64,000 nt of DNA from TMED26 sp042088965 (GTDB lineage Bacteria > Pseudomonadota > Alphaproteobacteria > Thalassobaculales > Thalassobaculaceae): positions 1 through 64,000 of the forward strand of contig JBELLC010000001.1 in assembly GCA_042088965.1 (NCBI GenBank), read 5' to 3'. Positions 52,675 through 62,243 of this stretch are shown here, piece after piece. A model generated the notes under the pieces. The model was not told the origin of the DNA. It did no database searches and saw nothing but the letters and a program-made list of their open reading frames with translations. The position numbers and the translations under genes are program-made. Within the stretch, counting starts at the first letter, position 1. The number at the start of each line of letters is the position of its first letter.

Positions 52675-55563
52675 ATGGTAACCGCAAATACACCCCTTTC
52701 CGTATTGAATGACGATAAAGCATTCATCAGTCGTCATATTGGGGCTACCACAGCAGAACAAACGGCGATGCTCTCGAGCCTTGGCTATGCGGACCTTGAT
52801 GACTTAACCGCTGCTGCGGTACCCGCGAATATCCGCAGCGATGCGCCTTTAAATCTTGGGCCAGCAATGAGCGAGGAACGGGCGCTGGGAAAGCTGCGGC
52901 AATTGGCCGGCCAAAACAAGGTGATGCGAAACCTGATTGGACGCGGTTATCATGATTGCCATGTTCCAGCCGTTATCCTGCGTAATATTTTCGAAAACCC
53001 TGGCTGGTATACCTCTTACACCCCCTATCAACCGGAAATTAGCCAAGGCCGCTTAGAGGCGTTGCTGAATTTCCAAACCATGGTAAGTGACTTAACAGCC
53101 ATGGATATTGCCAATGCATCGCTGTTAGATGAGGCAACAGCTGCCGCTGAAGCGATGACTTTCGCAAAAAGATTGGCCAAGAATAAGGGAGATGTATTTT
53201 TCGTCTCTGACGCCTGCCATGAGCAGACAATCGATGTCTTACGCACCCGCGCTGCGCCTATTGGCATTCAGATCGTGATTGGCGATGAGCGCCAAGGCCT
53301 GGGCGAAAATGTCTTTGCTGTGCTGATTCAGTACCCCGAATCAACCGGTGACCTGCGCGATCCAGAACCTGTGATTGCCGCCGCCCATGCGCAAGGGGCG
53401 ATGGCGATTGTTGCAGCCGATCTGTTGGCGCTGACGATCATGAAACCACCTGGGGAAATGGGCGCTGATGTGGTTGTTGGCTCGGCCCAGCGGTTTGGTG
53501 TGCCGCTTGGTTTTGGCGGCCCGCACGCGGCCTTTTTTGCCACCCGCGAAGCTCATAAGCGTTCCATGCCGGGGCGTCTGGTGGGAGTCTCCGTTGACAG
53601 TCACGGCGCCCCTGCGCTGCGCCTCGCGTTGCAAACCCGAGAGCAACATATCCGCCGCGATAAAGCGACCAGCAATATCTGCACGGCCCAAGCCTTACTG
53701 GCGATTATGGCGGGCATGTATGGGGTGTATCATGGGCCCAATGGTTTGCAAAAAATTGCCTGGCGGGTGCACCGCCTGACCGCCATTTTGGTGGCTGGAT
53801 TACGCCGTCTAAATTATCGGATTGAACATGGCACCTATTTTGGCACTGTGCTGGTTGAAACCGAAGATTGGACCGCGTCTGTTTGGGAAGCGGCCCGGAT
53901 CGAAGGTATCAATCTGCGCTGGCAGGATAATCAAATTGGTATTTCCCTTGACGAGACATGCGACCAACAGTTGGTGGAAACACTCTGGCGGATCATGGCT
54001 TTTGACAGCTTTGTTGAATTTGATTTTGCAACTATTGAAGCGGAAATAGAGACAGCAATCCCAGTGGAACTGCAACGCAGCAGTGCATTTATGACCCATC
54101 CGGTGTTCAACAGCTACCACGCGGAAACCGCAATGATGCGCTATATCCGAGCATTAATGGATAAAGATATTGCCCTTGACCGGGCAATGATCCCGCTTGG
54201 CTCCTGCACCATGAAACTGAATGCGGCCAGCGAAATGATGCCTGTCAGCTGGCCAGAATTTAACCAGATTCATCCCTTTGCCCCAGAAGACCAAAGCCAG
54301 GGATACCGTAGCATGATTACCGAGCTCGAAGATATGCTCTGCGCGGCGACAGGCTATGCGGCCATCTCGCTGCAACCAAATGCGGGCAGTCAGGGCGAGT
54401 TTGCAGGCTTGTTGGTGATCAAGGCGTATCATGAGAGCCGTGGCGAGGGTCACCGGAACATTTGTTTGATCCCAAATTCAGCGCATGGCACCAATCCCGC
54501 CTCGGCATCGATGGCAGGAATGCGCGTGGTGGTGGTTGACTGCGACGAAAACGGCAATGTCGACATGGCAGACCTCAACGCCAAAGCCACTGAACATGGA
54601 CCTCATCTTGCCGCCCTTATGGTCACCTATCCATCCACACACGGGGTTTTCGAAGCCTCAATAACCGAGGTTTGCGACATCATTCATGGCCATGGCGGCC
54701 AGGTCTATATCGACGGGGCGAACCTCAATGCCATGGTTGGCCTATGTGCTCCAGGCCAGTTTGGCGGCGATGTATCCCATCTGAATTTGCATAAGACGTT
54801 CTGTATCCCCCATGGCGGCGGCGGGCCCGGCGTTGGCCCCATTGGTGTCGCGGCCCATCTCGCGCCTTTTCTGCCCGGGCATTGCCGACTAACAGATAAA
54901 TCTGCAACGGCGATTGGGGCAATTGCAGCCGCCCCCTATGGCAGTGCTTCTATTCTGCCAATCTCGTGGATGTATATGAAGATGATGGGCGCTGACGGCC
55001 TGAAAAGGGCGACACAGGTTGCTATTTTGAATGCTAATTACATCGCGTACCGACTGCGCCCACACTATCCAATTCTCTATACCGGGCCAAACGGTCTGAT
55101 TGCCCATGAATGCATCATTGATGTCCGGCCCTTGAAAGACCAAGCAGGCGTCAGTGTTGAAGATATTGCCAAACGCCTGATCGACTATGGCTTCCATGCC
55201 CCAACCATGTCCTTTCCCGTGGCCGGCACGTTGATGATTGAGCCGACCGAAAGCGAAGGCAAAGCAGAACTGGATCGGTTCTGCGATGCAATGATCGCGA
55301 TCCGCGGTGAAATTATGGAAATTGAAAATGGCCATCAGACATTGGCCGGCAGCCCCTTGACCCATGCCCCTCATACCGCTGCTGATTTAATGGCCGATGA
55401 ATGGACGCGCGGTTATCGCCGCGACCAGGGGGCGTTTCCCGATAAAAACCCCCTGCGGGCCAAATACTGGCCACCTGTGGGGCGGATCGACAATGTGCAT
55501 GGCGACCGAAACCTCATCTGTTCATGTCCACCAATGGAGTCTTATCGCGACGCAGCTGATTAA
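52675..55563 (+). CDS. gcvP: Glycine dehydrogenase (decarboxylating), P protein
   Basis: A 962-residue PLP enzyme that decarboxylates glycine and loads the H protein. It is the single-chain form (not split into gcvPA and gcvPB). The PLP lysine is Lys707 in LNLHKTFCIPHGGGGPG. PLP is supplied by PdxH, encoded at 35.5 kb. AGGAGAT precedes the start. No gcvL (dihydrolipoamide dehydrogenase) lies nearby; it is probably shared with other complexes. Confidence 0.97.
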   Translation: MVTANTPLSVLNDDKAFISRHIGATTAEQTAMLSSLGYADLDDLTAAAVPANIRSDAPLNLGPAMSEERALGKLRQLAGQNKVMRNLIGRGYHDCHVPAVILRNIFENPGWYTSYTPYQPEISQGRLEALLNFQTMVSDLTAMDIANASLLDEATAAAEAMTFAKRLAKNKGDVFFVSDACHEQTIDVLRTRAAPIGIQIVIGDERQGLGENVFAVLIQYPESTGDLRDPEPVIAAAHAQGAMAIVAADLLALTIMKPPGEMGADVVVGSAQRFGVPLGFGGPHAAFFATREAHKRSMPGRLVGVSVDSHGAPALRLALQTREQHIRRDKATSNICTAQALLAIMAGMYGVYHGPNGLQKIAWRVHRLTAILVAGLRRLNYRIEHGTYFGTVLVETEDWTASVWEAARIEGINLRWQDNQIGISLDETCDQQLVETLWRIMAFDSFVEFDFATIEAEIETAIPVELQRSSAFMTHPVFNSYHAETAMMRYIRALMDKDIALDRAMIPLGSCTMKLNAASEMMPVSWPEFNQIHPFAPEDQSQGYRSMITELEDMLCAATGYAAISLQPNAGSQGEFAGLLVIKAYHESRGEGHRNICLIPNSAHGTNPASASMAGMRVVVVDCDENGNVDMADLNAKATEHGPHLAALMVTYPSTHGVFEASITEVCDIIHGHGGQVYIDGANLNAMVGLCAPGQFGGDVSHLNLHKTFCIPHGGGGPGVGPIGVAAHLAPFLPGHCRLTDKSATAIGAIAAAPYGSASILPISWMYMKMMGADGLKRATQVAILNANYIAYRLRPHYPILYTGPNGLIAHECIIDVRPLKDQAGVSVEDIAKRLIDYGFHAPTMSFPVAGTLMIEPTESEGKAELDRFCDAMIAIRGEIMEIENGHQTLAGSPLTHAPHTAADLMADEWTRGYRRDQGAFPDKNPLRAKYWPPVGRIDNVHGDRNLICSCPPMESYRDAAD

Positions 55564-55640
55564 ACAGCCACACCCTAAAAACAACTGCATGCGCGATCAG
55601 CCCCAATGATGGCGGGCAGCAACCAGGGGGTGTCACTGCC

Positions 55641-56981
55641 TTATGATAGGAAAACCGAGGTGATCTCTGGGAATAACAGCAACACCCCTAAAACCAGCAA
55701 TTGTAGGCCAATGAAAGGCATGAAGCCTTTGAAAATATCTGTCAGCTGGATGTGTGGCGGGGCCACTGACTTGAGATAAAAGGCAGCAGGGCCGAAGGGC
55801 GGGCTCAGGAAACTCACCTGCATATTGACGCAAAATAAAATCCCAAACCAAACGGCTAAATGGCGGGGGTCCAGCTGTCCAAGCAGCCCCATATCGGTTG
55901 GGTTCATCTTGGCGACAATGGGTAAAAAAACTGGCATCGCGAGAAGCACAATGCCCACCCAATCCATTAATGCCCCTAAGAACAAGAACACCAACATCAT
56001 CATCAAGATGATGCCCATCGCAGGCAATTCAAACCCAAGAATGGCGTTGGCAACAAATGTTGGTCCGCCAGCAATCGAATAGGCCCCGGCAAGCGTTGTC
56101 GCCCCGAAGGTCACCCAAATAATCGTCCCTGTTGAGCGCATGGTCCGTTGCAGGGATTGCAATACCAATTGCAGACTAAATTCACCCCGCAGCCAGATCA
56201 GCAGCAAGGTGCCAACACAGCCAATGGCCGCCGCTTCGGTAATGCCGGTAATGCCGCCATAAATTGACCCAAGGATTGCCGTTACCAATAAAACAGGTGG
56301 CAGCAAACCTTTCAATGAACGCAATTTATCGCCAATACTAAAAGCCCGGTCAGACTCTGGCACAGGGGCCATGCTCGGGGTAATCCGGGTCCGTATCATG
56401 ATATACGCGATGTATAATCCGCCCAGCATTAATCCGGGAACAATCGCCGCTTTGAAAAGCGCATGGATCGAGGTCTCTGTGACCACGCCATACATGATCA
56501 GCACAATCGACGGCGGGATCATGGTGCCAAGTGAGCCAGAGGCACATACCGTGCCAATGGCCAGGTTTTGATCATAGCCAAGGCGCAGCATTTGCGGCAG
56601 GGCGATCAGCCCCAGCAACACAATCTCGCCGCCAATAATCCCAGACATGGCCGCCATGATGATCGCCATAATTGCTGTCACGATGGCAATCCCGCCGCGG
56701 GTTTTGCTCAGCCATATATTGAGAGCGCTATACATATCACGGGCAATATTGCTGCGTTCTAATAACATTGCCATGAAGATAAAAAGCGGCACTGCCAGCA
56801 AGGCATGCTCAATGGTGATGTCATACATGCGCTGACCAAGGATGAAGAAACCCCGTTCACCAAACTTCCAATAAGCGACGCAAACCCCCAAAAACCCGGA
56901 CGCCAGCCCCAAAGGCACACCCAGGGCGAGCAGGATGACAATACCTAATAGTACCAGCAGAGAAACTTCAGCAATGCCCAT
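55641..56981 (-). CDS. TRAP transporter large permease (DctM-type)
   Basis: A 446-residue membrane protein with about 12 helices, the ion-coupled channel of a TRAP transporter. LVLLGIVILLALGVPLGLASGF at the start and SGSLGTMIPPSIVLIMYGV in the middle are typical. It starts one base inside the stop of the small permease gene (TGATG), so translation is coupled. It converges on gcvP. Confidence 0.94.
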   Translation of the reverse strand: MGIAEVSLLVLLGIVILLALGVPLGLASGFLGVCVAYWKFGERGFFILGQRMYDITIEHALLAVPLFIFMAMLLERSNIARDMYSALNIWLSKTRGGIAIVTAIMAIIMAAMSGIIGGEIVLLGLIALPQMLRLGYDQNLAIGTVCASGSLGTMIPPSIVLIMYGVVTETSIHALFKAAIVPGLMLGGLYIAYIMIRTRITPSMAPVPESDRAFSIGDKLRSLKGLLPPVLLVTAILGSIYGGITGITEAAAIGCVGTLLLIWLRGEFSLQLVLQSLQRTMRSTGTIIWVTFGATTLAGAYSIAGGPTFVANAILGFELPAMGIILMMMLVFLFLGALMDWVGIVLLAMPVFLPIVAKMNPTDMGLLGQLDPRHLAVWFGILFCVNMQVSFLSPPFGPAAFYLKSVAPPHIQLTDIFKGFMPFIGLQLLVLGVLLLFPEITSVFLS

Positions 56982-57658
56982 CAGTTATCTCCCGCGATGT
57001 CATCGATCATAATGTCATCTGCCGGGTTATATACTTCCTTTGGACGACGCCAATCGACGACCAAATTATTGATGGCCTGAACCGCCATCCAGACACAGGT
57101 CACCACAATCAATGGCTTCATGACAGCGGGGATTGGGGGGTTCCAGGCGGAGCCATACAGCTCCCATGTGATCAATTTGGTCCAGGCATTCTTTGAATAA
57201 CCAATCACCACGGCATAACAAAAGACAACAATACAGAGGGTTGAAATAGCGTCGAACACACGTTGAAGGGGACGCGATAAAAGATCGTAGACAATGACAA
57301 CGCGGATATGACTGCGTTGCTGCATTGCATACAGACCCGCCAGCAGGAAAATCACACCGCCTAACCAGCGTGACAACTCCTCCACCCACAAGGTGGGTTT
57401 GGTAAAGACATAGCGAAGCACCACTTCAAAAAACATAATCGCAACAATGAAAGCGACCACGAACATCAGGATTGAGGCCATATAAAGGGTAATTCGATCA
57501 ACCAGGGTCAGCGGGCCCGTTAACGCACCTGCTGTTTGATGAATGGTCCGCGCCAGTGCAGGCACCAGCTTTGGGGCAATAAAAATAAACCACAGGCCGG
57601 CGCCAAGGGTTAAGGCAACAATCCAGAGGATTGATGCGGTCGTAAAGTTTTCTTCCAT
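56981..57658 (-). CDS. TRAP transporter small permease (DctQ-type)
   Basis: A 225-residue membrane protein with four to five helices, longer than the minimal DctQ. The core LSRWLGGVIFLLAGLYAMQQRSHIRVVI is the family signature. It holds the large permease in place. The ATG at 57658 follows GGGAG; the frame extends to 57733 but with a Cys/Arg-rich non-membrane start. It lies between the binding-protein gene and the large permease. Confidence 0.9.
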   Translation of the reverse strand: MEENFTTASILWIVALTLGAGLWFIFIAPKLVPALARTIHQTAGALTGPLTLVDRITLYMASILMFVVAFIVAIMFFEVVLRYVFTKPTLWVEELSRWLGGVIFLLAGLYAMQQRSHIRVVIVYDLLSRPLQRVFDAISTLCIVVFCYAVVIGYSKNAWTKLITWELYGSAWNPPIPAVMKPLIVVTCVWMAVQAINNLVVDWRRPKEVYNPADDIMIDDIAGDN

Positions 57659-57839
57659 CCGGCGCTCCCGTGATAATCGCAGAACCATTGGGAATAAATG
57701 ACGCAAACAGCCTTGACCTGTCGCCATGATCACGGCGCGATCACATCAAAGCTGCCAAAGCCATTACCCGCAGAGGGGTTCACAAAAAACAGGCGACAAA
57801 GCTGTGGTGAGGCCGCGCCTCACCACATGACTTGATGTC

Positions 57840-58889
57840 TTATTTCAACAGCCCAATGCGCTTCATATACGCAACATGACTGTCAACGAGCGCGCGTGCT
57901 TCTGGGGTTTTATTGCCCCATTCCTGCCATTTGGCCTGCGCGGCTTGCCGGAAGGCCTCCCGATCCGCGGTTGACCAGTTGTACAGTGTCACGCCTTGAG
58001 ATGTGATCTCAGCGGCAGTTTCACCCATCGCAACCTGAAAACTCAGCGTGTTCTGGAACGCCAGTTTCTGCATCGCAACATTCAAGATCGTCTGTAGATC
58101 TGCTGGTAAGCTGTCATAGACCGACTTATTCATCGCCAGATGATCAGACGGCATCGAATGGAAACCGGGATAAGTTGCGTGCTCCACCAGGTCATAAATG
58201 CCAATGGATTTATTGGTGGTGATGTTTGAGGCATCGGCACCATCAATAATCTTGGTTTCAAGGGCGGTGAACACCTCACCGAAATCCATCACAATCGGGG
58301 TTGCCCCCAATTCTGCAAAAATCTCGGTTTCAAGACCAGGAGGTGAGCGGAATTTCCAATCTTTTAAATCCGCAGGCCCAGCCAATGGACGTGAGGACGA
58401 CATCGACTCTTGGCCGGGAATCCACCAGCCAATAAGCTGCATGCCGTATTTATTATAGACTTTCTGGGCCATCTCTAGGCCGCCGCCATAATACAGCCAG
58501 GAATATTGCTCCCAAGGTGTATTATAACCGCCCATGATATCGCCCAAGAACTGGAACGCAGCATTCTTGCCGGTCTGATAGGCACCACCTGTCATGTCAC
58601 CATCAAGCACACCATTTGCCGCCGCATCAAAGGCCTCCGTCGATTTCACCACCGATGATGAATAGAACATCTCAACTTTAAGACGTCCGGCTGACATGGT
58701 TTCAACGTCTTTCACAAACTGGGCAACATTTTTGCCGTTCAGCGATTCAGCGCTGAAATGGGTTTGGATCCGTAAGGTTGTTTCTTGCGCTTGCAGTGAC
58801 GTGCTTGCAGCCAAGGTGCTGAGCAGGCCAAGGCCCAAAATCGCCCCGCAGACAGCAACGGTACGACTGGTTTTTTTTAGGAATTTCAT
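57840..58889 (-). CDS. TRAP transporter substrate-binding protein (DctP-type)
   Basis: A 349-residue periplasmic binding protein with a signal peptide (MKFLKKTSRTVAVCGAILGL). The LIGWWIPGQESMSSSRPL and KFRSPPGLETEIFAELGATPIVM blocks are characteristic, the latter near the arginine that usually contacts a carboxylate. Substrates of this group include 2-oxo acids, sulfonates and aromatic acids; none can be chosen. The ATG at 58889 has GGGGGATC before it. It is divergent from a LacI-type regulator, which probably controls the transporter. Confidence 0.93.
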   Translation of the reverse strand: MKFLKKTSRTVAVCGAILGLGLLSTLAASTSLQAQETTLRIQTHFSAESLNGKNVAQFVKDVETMSAGRLKVEMFYSSSVVKSTEAFDAAANGVLDGDMTGGAYQTGKNAAFQFLGDIMGGYNTPWEQYSWLYYGGGLEMAQKVYNKYGMQLIGWWIPGQESMSSSRPLAGPADLKDWKFRSPPGLETEIFAELGATPIVMDFGEVFTALETKIIDGADASNITTNKSIGIYDLVEHATYPGFHSMPSDHLAMNKSVYDSLPADLQTILNVAMQKLAFQNTLSFQVAMGETAAEITSQGVTLYNWSTADREAFRQAAQAKWQEWGNKTPEARALVDSHVAYMKRIGLLK

Positions 58890-58997
58890 TGGTGATCCCC
58901 CTGTGTATACGACGGCGCTATTTACAGCGGCCATCGACGTTGCGAATGGGGCAACGCGCCCTCTGGCCCCCCATCTGGAAAGCCCTCTCATACCCGC

Positions 58998-59003
58998 TAT
59001 AAT
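58998..59003 (+). promoter_or_regulatory. Possible -10 element of the LacI-type gene
   Basis: A perfect TATAAT on the plus strand, about 140 bases before the regulator start. The -35 region 17 bases upstream (CTGGAA) is poor, so the assignment is weak. The 252-base divergent gap shows no obvious long palindrome for a LacI operator. Confidence 0.3.
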
Positions 59004-59140
59004 GGCATTTTTAAGAATTTTTGGATGGTCTATTTTGATGGTTTTTCATCATTTTACCGTACGTTTCCCGTGTAAATGGCCATGCCTTGCCTTTTCATTC
59101 CTCAAACGCAATGATGCCGAAAACAATTCTTGGTTGTGTC

Positions 59141-60175
59141 ATGCCAAAGGTTCGAAAATTAGGGGTCCGCTTCAGCGATATTGCGGAACGCGCTCAGGTT
59201 GGGATTGCGACAGTTGATCGGGTTTTAAACGAGCGCGGCAATGTATCGGCGAAAACCGCTCGGCGTGTGATTGAAGCGGCGCGCGCATTGAAAACCAATA
59301 GGGTGTTGCCAACACCCTGGCAGCGCCATCGGCGCTATCGCGCCATTTTTTCCCGCCAGCGCGCAAGCATTGCGGAACGGCTGAACGTGGCTTTTTTATA
59401 TGCCGCCACGCCCTGGCATGGGAGCATCACGTTAGAACGCACTTTAGTCGAGGATGACGACCCTGAAATCTTTCATGCCGAAATCATGAAATGTATTGGC
59501 GTTGTTGACGGCATTATCATCGTGCCCGTTGATGATCCAATGGTGCGCCATGCCGTTCGGGCAGCGGCACAAAAGATCCCTATCGTCGCCATGGTCAGCG
59601 ATATTCGAAAAAGTCGCCATCACTGGTTTGTTGGTGTCGATAATTATCGCGCCGGGCGAACGGCGGGATGTCTGGCCGCAAAGTCAATCCCGCACCTGGG
59701 AAAAGCTGTCATCCTTTGGCGCGGATCTGCGGATACCGGTCAGGCTGACCGGGTCCGCGGCTTTCAAGACGTTTTCGCCAGCCGTGAAAGCCCCGTTGAA
59801 GTCCTTACCTTTCCGGTCATCAATGAAACCCACGATAATGTGACATTATTTGTTTCCAGCCTGTTCCGTCAGCATCCAGATCTGTGCGCTATTTATAATG
59901 CTGGCATTGATGAGCCAGCCGTTGCAGAAGCCATCCGGCGTTATCGGCCACAGGACAGGTTTTGTTATATTGCCCACGACCTCACCCCGGCGAATGCGGC
60001 GCTTTTACACGACCACATTCTTGATTTTCTGATCGATCAGGACCTCGAGCAACAGGCACGGCACGCCCTTGACCTGCTGTTATCATATGACCATTTGATT
60101 GCGCCCGCAGAAATTCAAACAGCCGCGGCCTTTACCATTCATTGCGCCGAAAGCTTGCCCCCTCAGGCAAAATAA
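59141..60175 (+). CDS. LacI-family transcriptional regulator
   Basis: A 344-residue regulator. The N-terminal LacI helix-turn-helix is seen in VRFSDIAERAQVGIATVDRVLNERGNVSAKTARRVIEAA, followed by a periplasmic-binding-like sensor (VDGIIIVPVDDPM, HHWFVGVDNYRAGRTAGCLAAKSI). It probably responds to a small ligand and controls the divergent TRAP transporter and perhaps the CuyA-like gene. The ATG at 59141 is chosen because the HTH starts there; in-frame ATGs at 59111-59116 are alternatives. No clear ribosome site. Confidence 0.88.
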   Translation: MPKVRKLGVRFSDIAERAQVGIATVDRVLNERGNVSAKTARRVIEAARALKTNRVLPTPWQRHRRYRAIFSRQRASIAERLNVAFLYAATPWHGSITLERTLVEDDDPEIFHAEIMKCIGVVDGIIIVPVDDPMVRHAVRAAAQKIPIVAMVSDIRKSRHHWFVGVDNYRAGRTAGCLAAKSIPHLGKAVILWRGSADTGQADRVRGFQDVFASRESPVEVLTFPVINETHDNVTLFVSSLFRQHPDLCAIYNAGIDEPAVAEAIRRYRPQDRFCYIAHDLTPANAALLHDHILDFLIDQDLEQQARHALDLLLSYDHLIAPAEIQTAAAFTIHCAESLPPQAK

Positions 60176-60192
60176 AGCGCCGCGCCTGCACG

Positions 60193-61206
60193 TTACGCAG
60201 ACTGAATTTGGTCCTGAAAAAAGCCTTCATACGCAAAAAGCGCTGTCGCCCCACCTGTATGCAAAAAAACCACATTGTCCGTGGCTTTGAAAAAGCCTTG
60301 CCGAACCATGCCCACCATCCCAGCAAAGCCCTTACCCGTATAAACAGGGTCTAACAAAACCCCTTCTTGGCGGGCGGCCAACATGACGGCTTCAATGGTA
60401 GATTCCGCGGGCACCCCATAGCCCGCTCCGATATAACCATCATCGACAAGCACTTTTTCAACGGGCAAAGAGCCGGCGCCAATCGCCTGCGAGGTTTTTT
60501 CCGCCAGCCCATGCACAGCGGCAATCTGCACAGGTTTTTCACGCCGAACACTGACCCCCATCACCGGCAGCGTGGCATCACATGCATGCAAACCTGCCAC
60601 CAACCCAGCTTGGGTTCCCGTACTGCCCGTCCCCATGACAATCCAATCAATCTTGATCCCCCTTTCCGCTGACTGTGCCAATAATTCTTCCGCACAGACG
60701 ACATAGCCCAAAGCCCCTGTGACGTTTGAGCCGCCGCCAGGGATAAAATAGGGTCGCCGACCTGCAGCACGCAGCTTTTCAGCAACCTTTTCCGCTTCTG
60801 CGTTCATGTCCAAGCCTGATGGGCGATATTCCAAGGTGGCGCCAAACATTTGGTCTAAAAATACGTTGCCAGAGGTGTCATACGCAGCGCCAGCACCACG
60901 AACACGGCGTTCTAGCAAACCGTGACACTCAATCCCCGCTCGGCAGGCCGCTGCGGCAGCTTGGCGCACATGATTAGACTGCACAGCCCCATGGGTAACA
61001 ATCATATCGGCGCCTTCGGCAAGCGCTTCAGCGATTAAGAATTCAAGCTTACGGGTTTTGTTGCCACCCGTCGCAAGGCCTGTGCAATCGTCCCGCTTGA
61101 TCCACAAATTTGGCCCGCCCAAATGCGCCGATAACCGGCTCATTGGTTCAAGCGGCGTCGGACCATGGCAGAGAGTCATTCGGGGAAAAGCAGATAGATC
61201 AAGCAC
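60193..61206 (-). CDS. PLP-dependent D-cysteine desulfhydrase / L-cysteate sulfo-lyase (CuyA)-like enzyme
   Basis: A 337-residue PLP enzyme of the ACC-deaminase/D-cysteine-desulfhydrase family. Lys50 in GGNKTRKLEF is the PLP lysine, and HGAVQSNHVRQ holds the next active-site stretch. Members split D-cysteine, 1-aminocyclopropane-carboxylate or L-cysteate; CuyA, the cysteate enzyme, is found in marine alphaproteobacteria. I cannot fix the substrate by eye. It converges on the LacI-type gene, with a TRAP importer beyond it, which would fit a small substrate taken from seawater. Confidence 0.82.
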   Translation of the reverse strand: MLDLSAFPRMTLCHGPTPLEPMSRLSAHLGGPNLWIKRDDCTGLATGGNKTRKLEFLIAEALAEGADMIVTHGAVQSNHVRQAAAAACRAGIECHGLLERRVRGAGAAYDTSGNVFLDQMFGATLEYRPSGLDMNAEAEKVAEKLRAAGRRPYFIPGGGSNVTGALGYVVCAEELLAQSAERGIKIDWIVMGTGSTGTQAGLVAGLHACDATLPVMGVSVRREKPVQIAAVHGLAEKTSQAIGAGSLPVEKVLVDDGYIGAGYGVPAESTIEAVMLAARQEGVLLDPVYTGKGFAGMVGMVRQGFFKATDNVVFLHTGGATALFAYEGFFQDQIQSA

Positions 61207-61739
61207 AGCAGTCTCCGTTCATAAAACCACTCAGAAAAGCAGCCGGTAAAAAAAGGTTTTGAACAACGTTATCACCGTCAGCCAATCATCAGCAATCGAA
61301 TGGTTTCAGCGAGGTTATCGCGCAAGACCCTGAAAACCAAAAACCAACCAACAGCCCCCCTTCAACGGCCCCCCTTCAACGGTCCCCCTTCAACGGTCAA
61401 GGTCAAGATGCGGGATCAAAGGCGGCGTTACTGAACTGATTCGCCGCCTGATGGCGGTATCAGCACTCTATAAACCCGTTATTCTTTTATCTTAATTCTT
61501 TTTTACAACATATGCGATTATGACCAAGCCCCGCAAATCCAATGCATAATACGAGATATCCACATGAAAGTTAAATGACACGCAAAATATTGGGTTGATC
61601 CGTGAATCTGAATTTGCGACTCTCCAGTTGTGAAGTGCATACGACGGCGGTCACACTGGAGGTGATCACCAGCGCCATGTGCTTATACCGGTGGTCAAGT
61701 CTGGCCCACCGACGCAGCGCCACTCGGGGGAGGGGCATC
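61207..61739. promoter_or_regulatory. 533-base intergenic region with repeats and hairpins
   Basis: No gene is convincing in this divergent gap. It contains the 14-bp triple repeat at 61354-61395 and a two-part hairpin CTGAT/CCGCC-TGAT-GGCGG/ATCAG (61436-61463) followed by a T-rich stretch (61490-61506). Nearer the YbjN gene there are an 11-pair stem with one bulge (61622-61661) and CGGTGG/CCACCG (61689-61711). A small transcript ending at the first hairpin is conceivable; no promoter is obvious. Confidence 0.45.
61354..61395. repeat. Triple tandem 14-bp repeat
   Basis: GCCCCCCTTCAACG occurs at 61354-61367 and 61368-61381, and a variant GTCCCCCTTCAACG follows at 61382-61395. Copy number may vary between strains. 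Confidence 0.9.
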
Positions 61740-62243
61740 ATGTCATTAACAAGCGTAGGTCGCCGCCAAGTCACCAAAAATCCATTGGATTTGGTTGAAG
61801 AGTTGGTGAATGTAAATGAATGGGCATATGAGCGTTCAGCCGCTGATGAGCTGGCGGTCGAAATAACCGGGCGATGGTCTGAATATCGACTATTCTTTCT
61901 ATGGCAAGAAGATGCCGCAGCGATGCATTTTAGCTGTTTGTTCGACCACCGTATTCCAAGCCGCAAGTTAAATGACGTCAGCCGTTTACTGGCCATCATT
62001 AACGAGAAGCTGTGGTTAGGGCATTTTGACTTGTCCAGCGAGGATGGAACGCCGGTCTTCCGCCACACCTTGTTGCTGCGCGGCATTAGCAACCCGAGCG
62101 TTGAGCAAATGGAAGATATGATTGATTATGCGATGACCGAATGTGAACGGTTTTTCCCAGCGTTCCAATTCGTCGTCTGGGGCGGCAAAAATCCAGATGA
62201 CGCCTTGGCGGCCGCAATGATCGATGTAGAAGGTGAAGCATGA
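61740..62243 (+). CDS. YbjN-domain protein
   Basis: A 167-residue soluble protein of the YbjN family. The central ITGRWSEYRLFFLWQEDAAAMHFSCLFDHRI and the C-terminal MEDMIDYAMTECERFFPAFQFVVWGGK are typical of the alphaproteobacterial member next to proC. The molecular role is not settled; in E. coli YbjN affects motility and stress responses. GGGGAGGGG precedes the ATG at 61740. Its last four bases overlap proC (ATGA), so translation is coupled. Confidence 0.88.
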   Translation: MSLTSVGRRQVTKNPLDLVEELVNVNEWAYERSAADELAVEITGRWSEYRLFFLWQEDAAAMHFSCLFDHRIPSRKLNDVSRLLAIINEKLWLGHFDLSSEDGTPVFRHTLLLRGISNPSVEQMEDMIDYAMTECERFFPAFQFVVWGGKNPDDALAAAMIDVEGEA

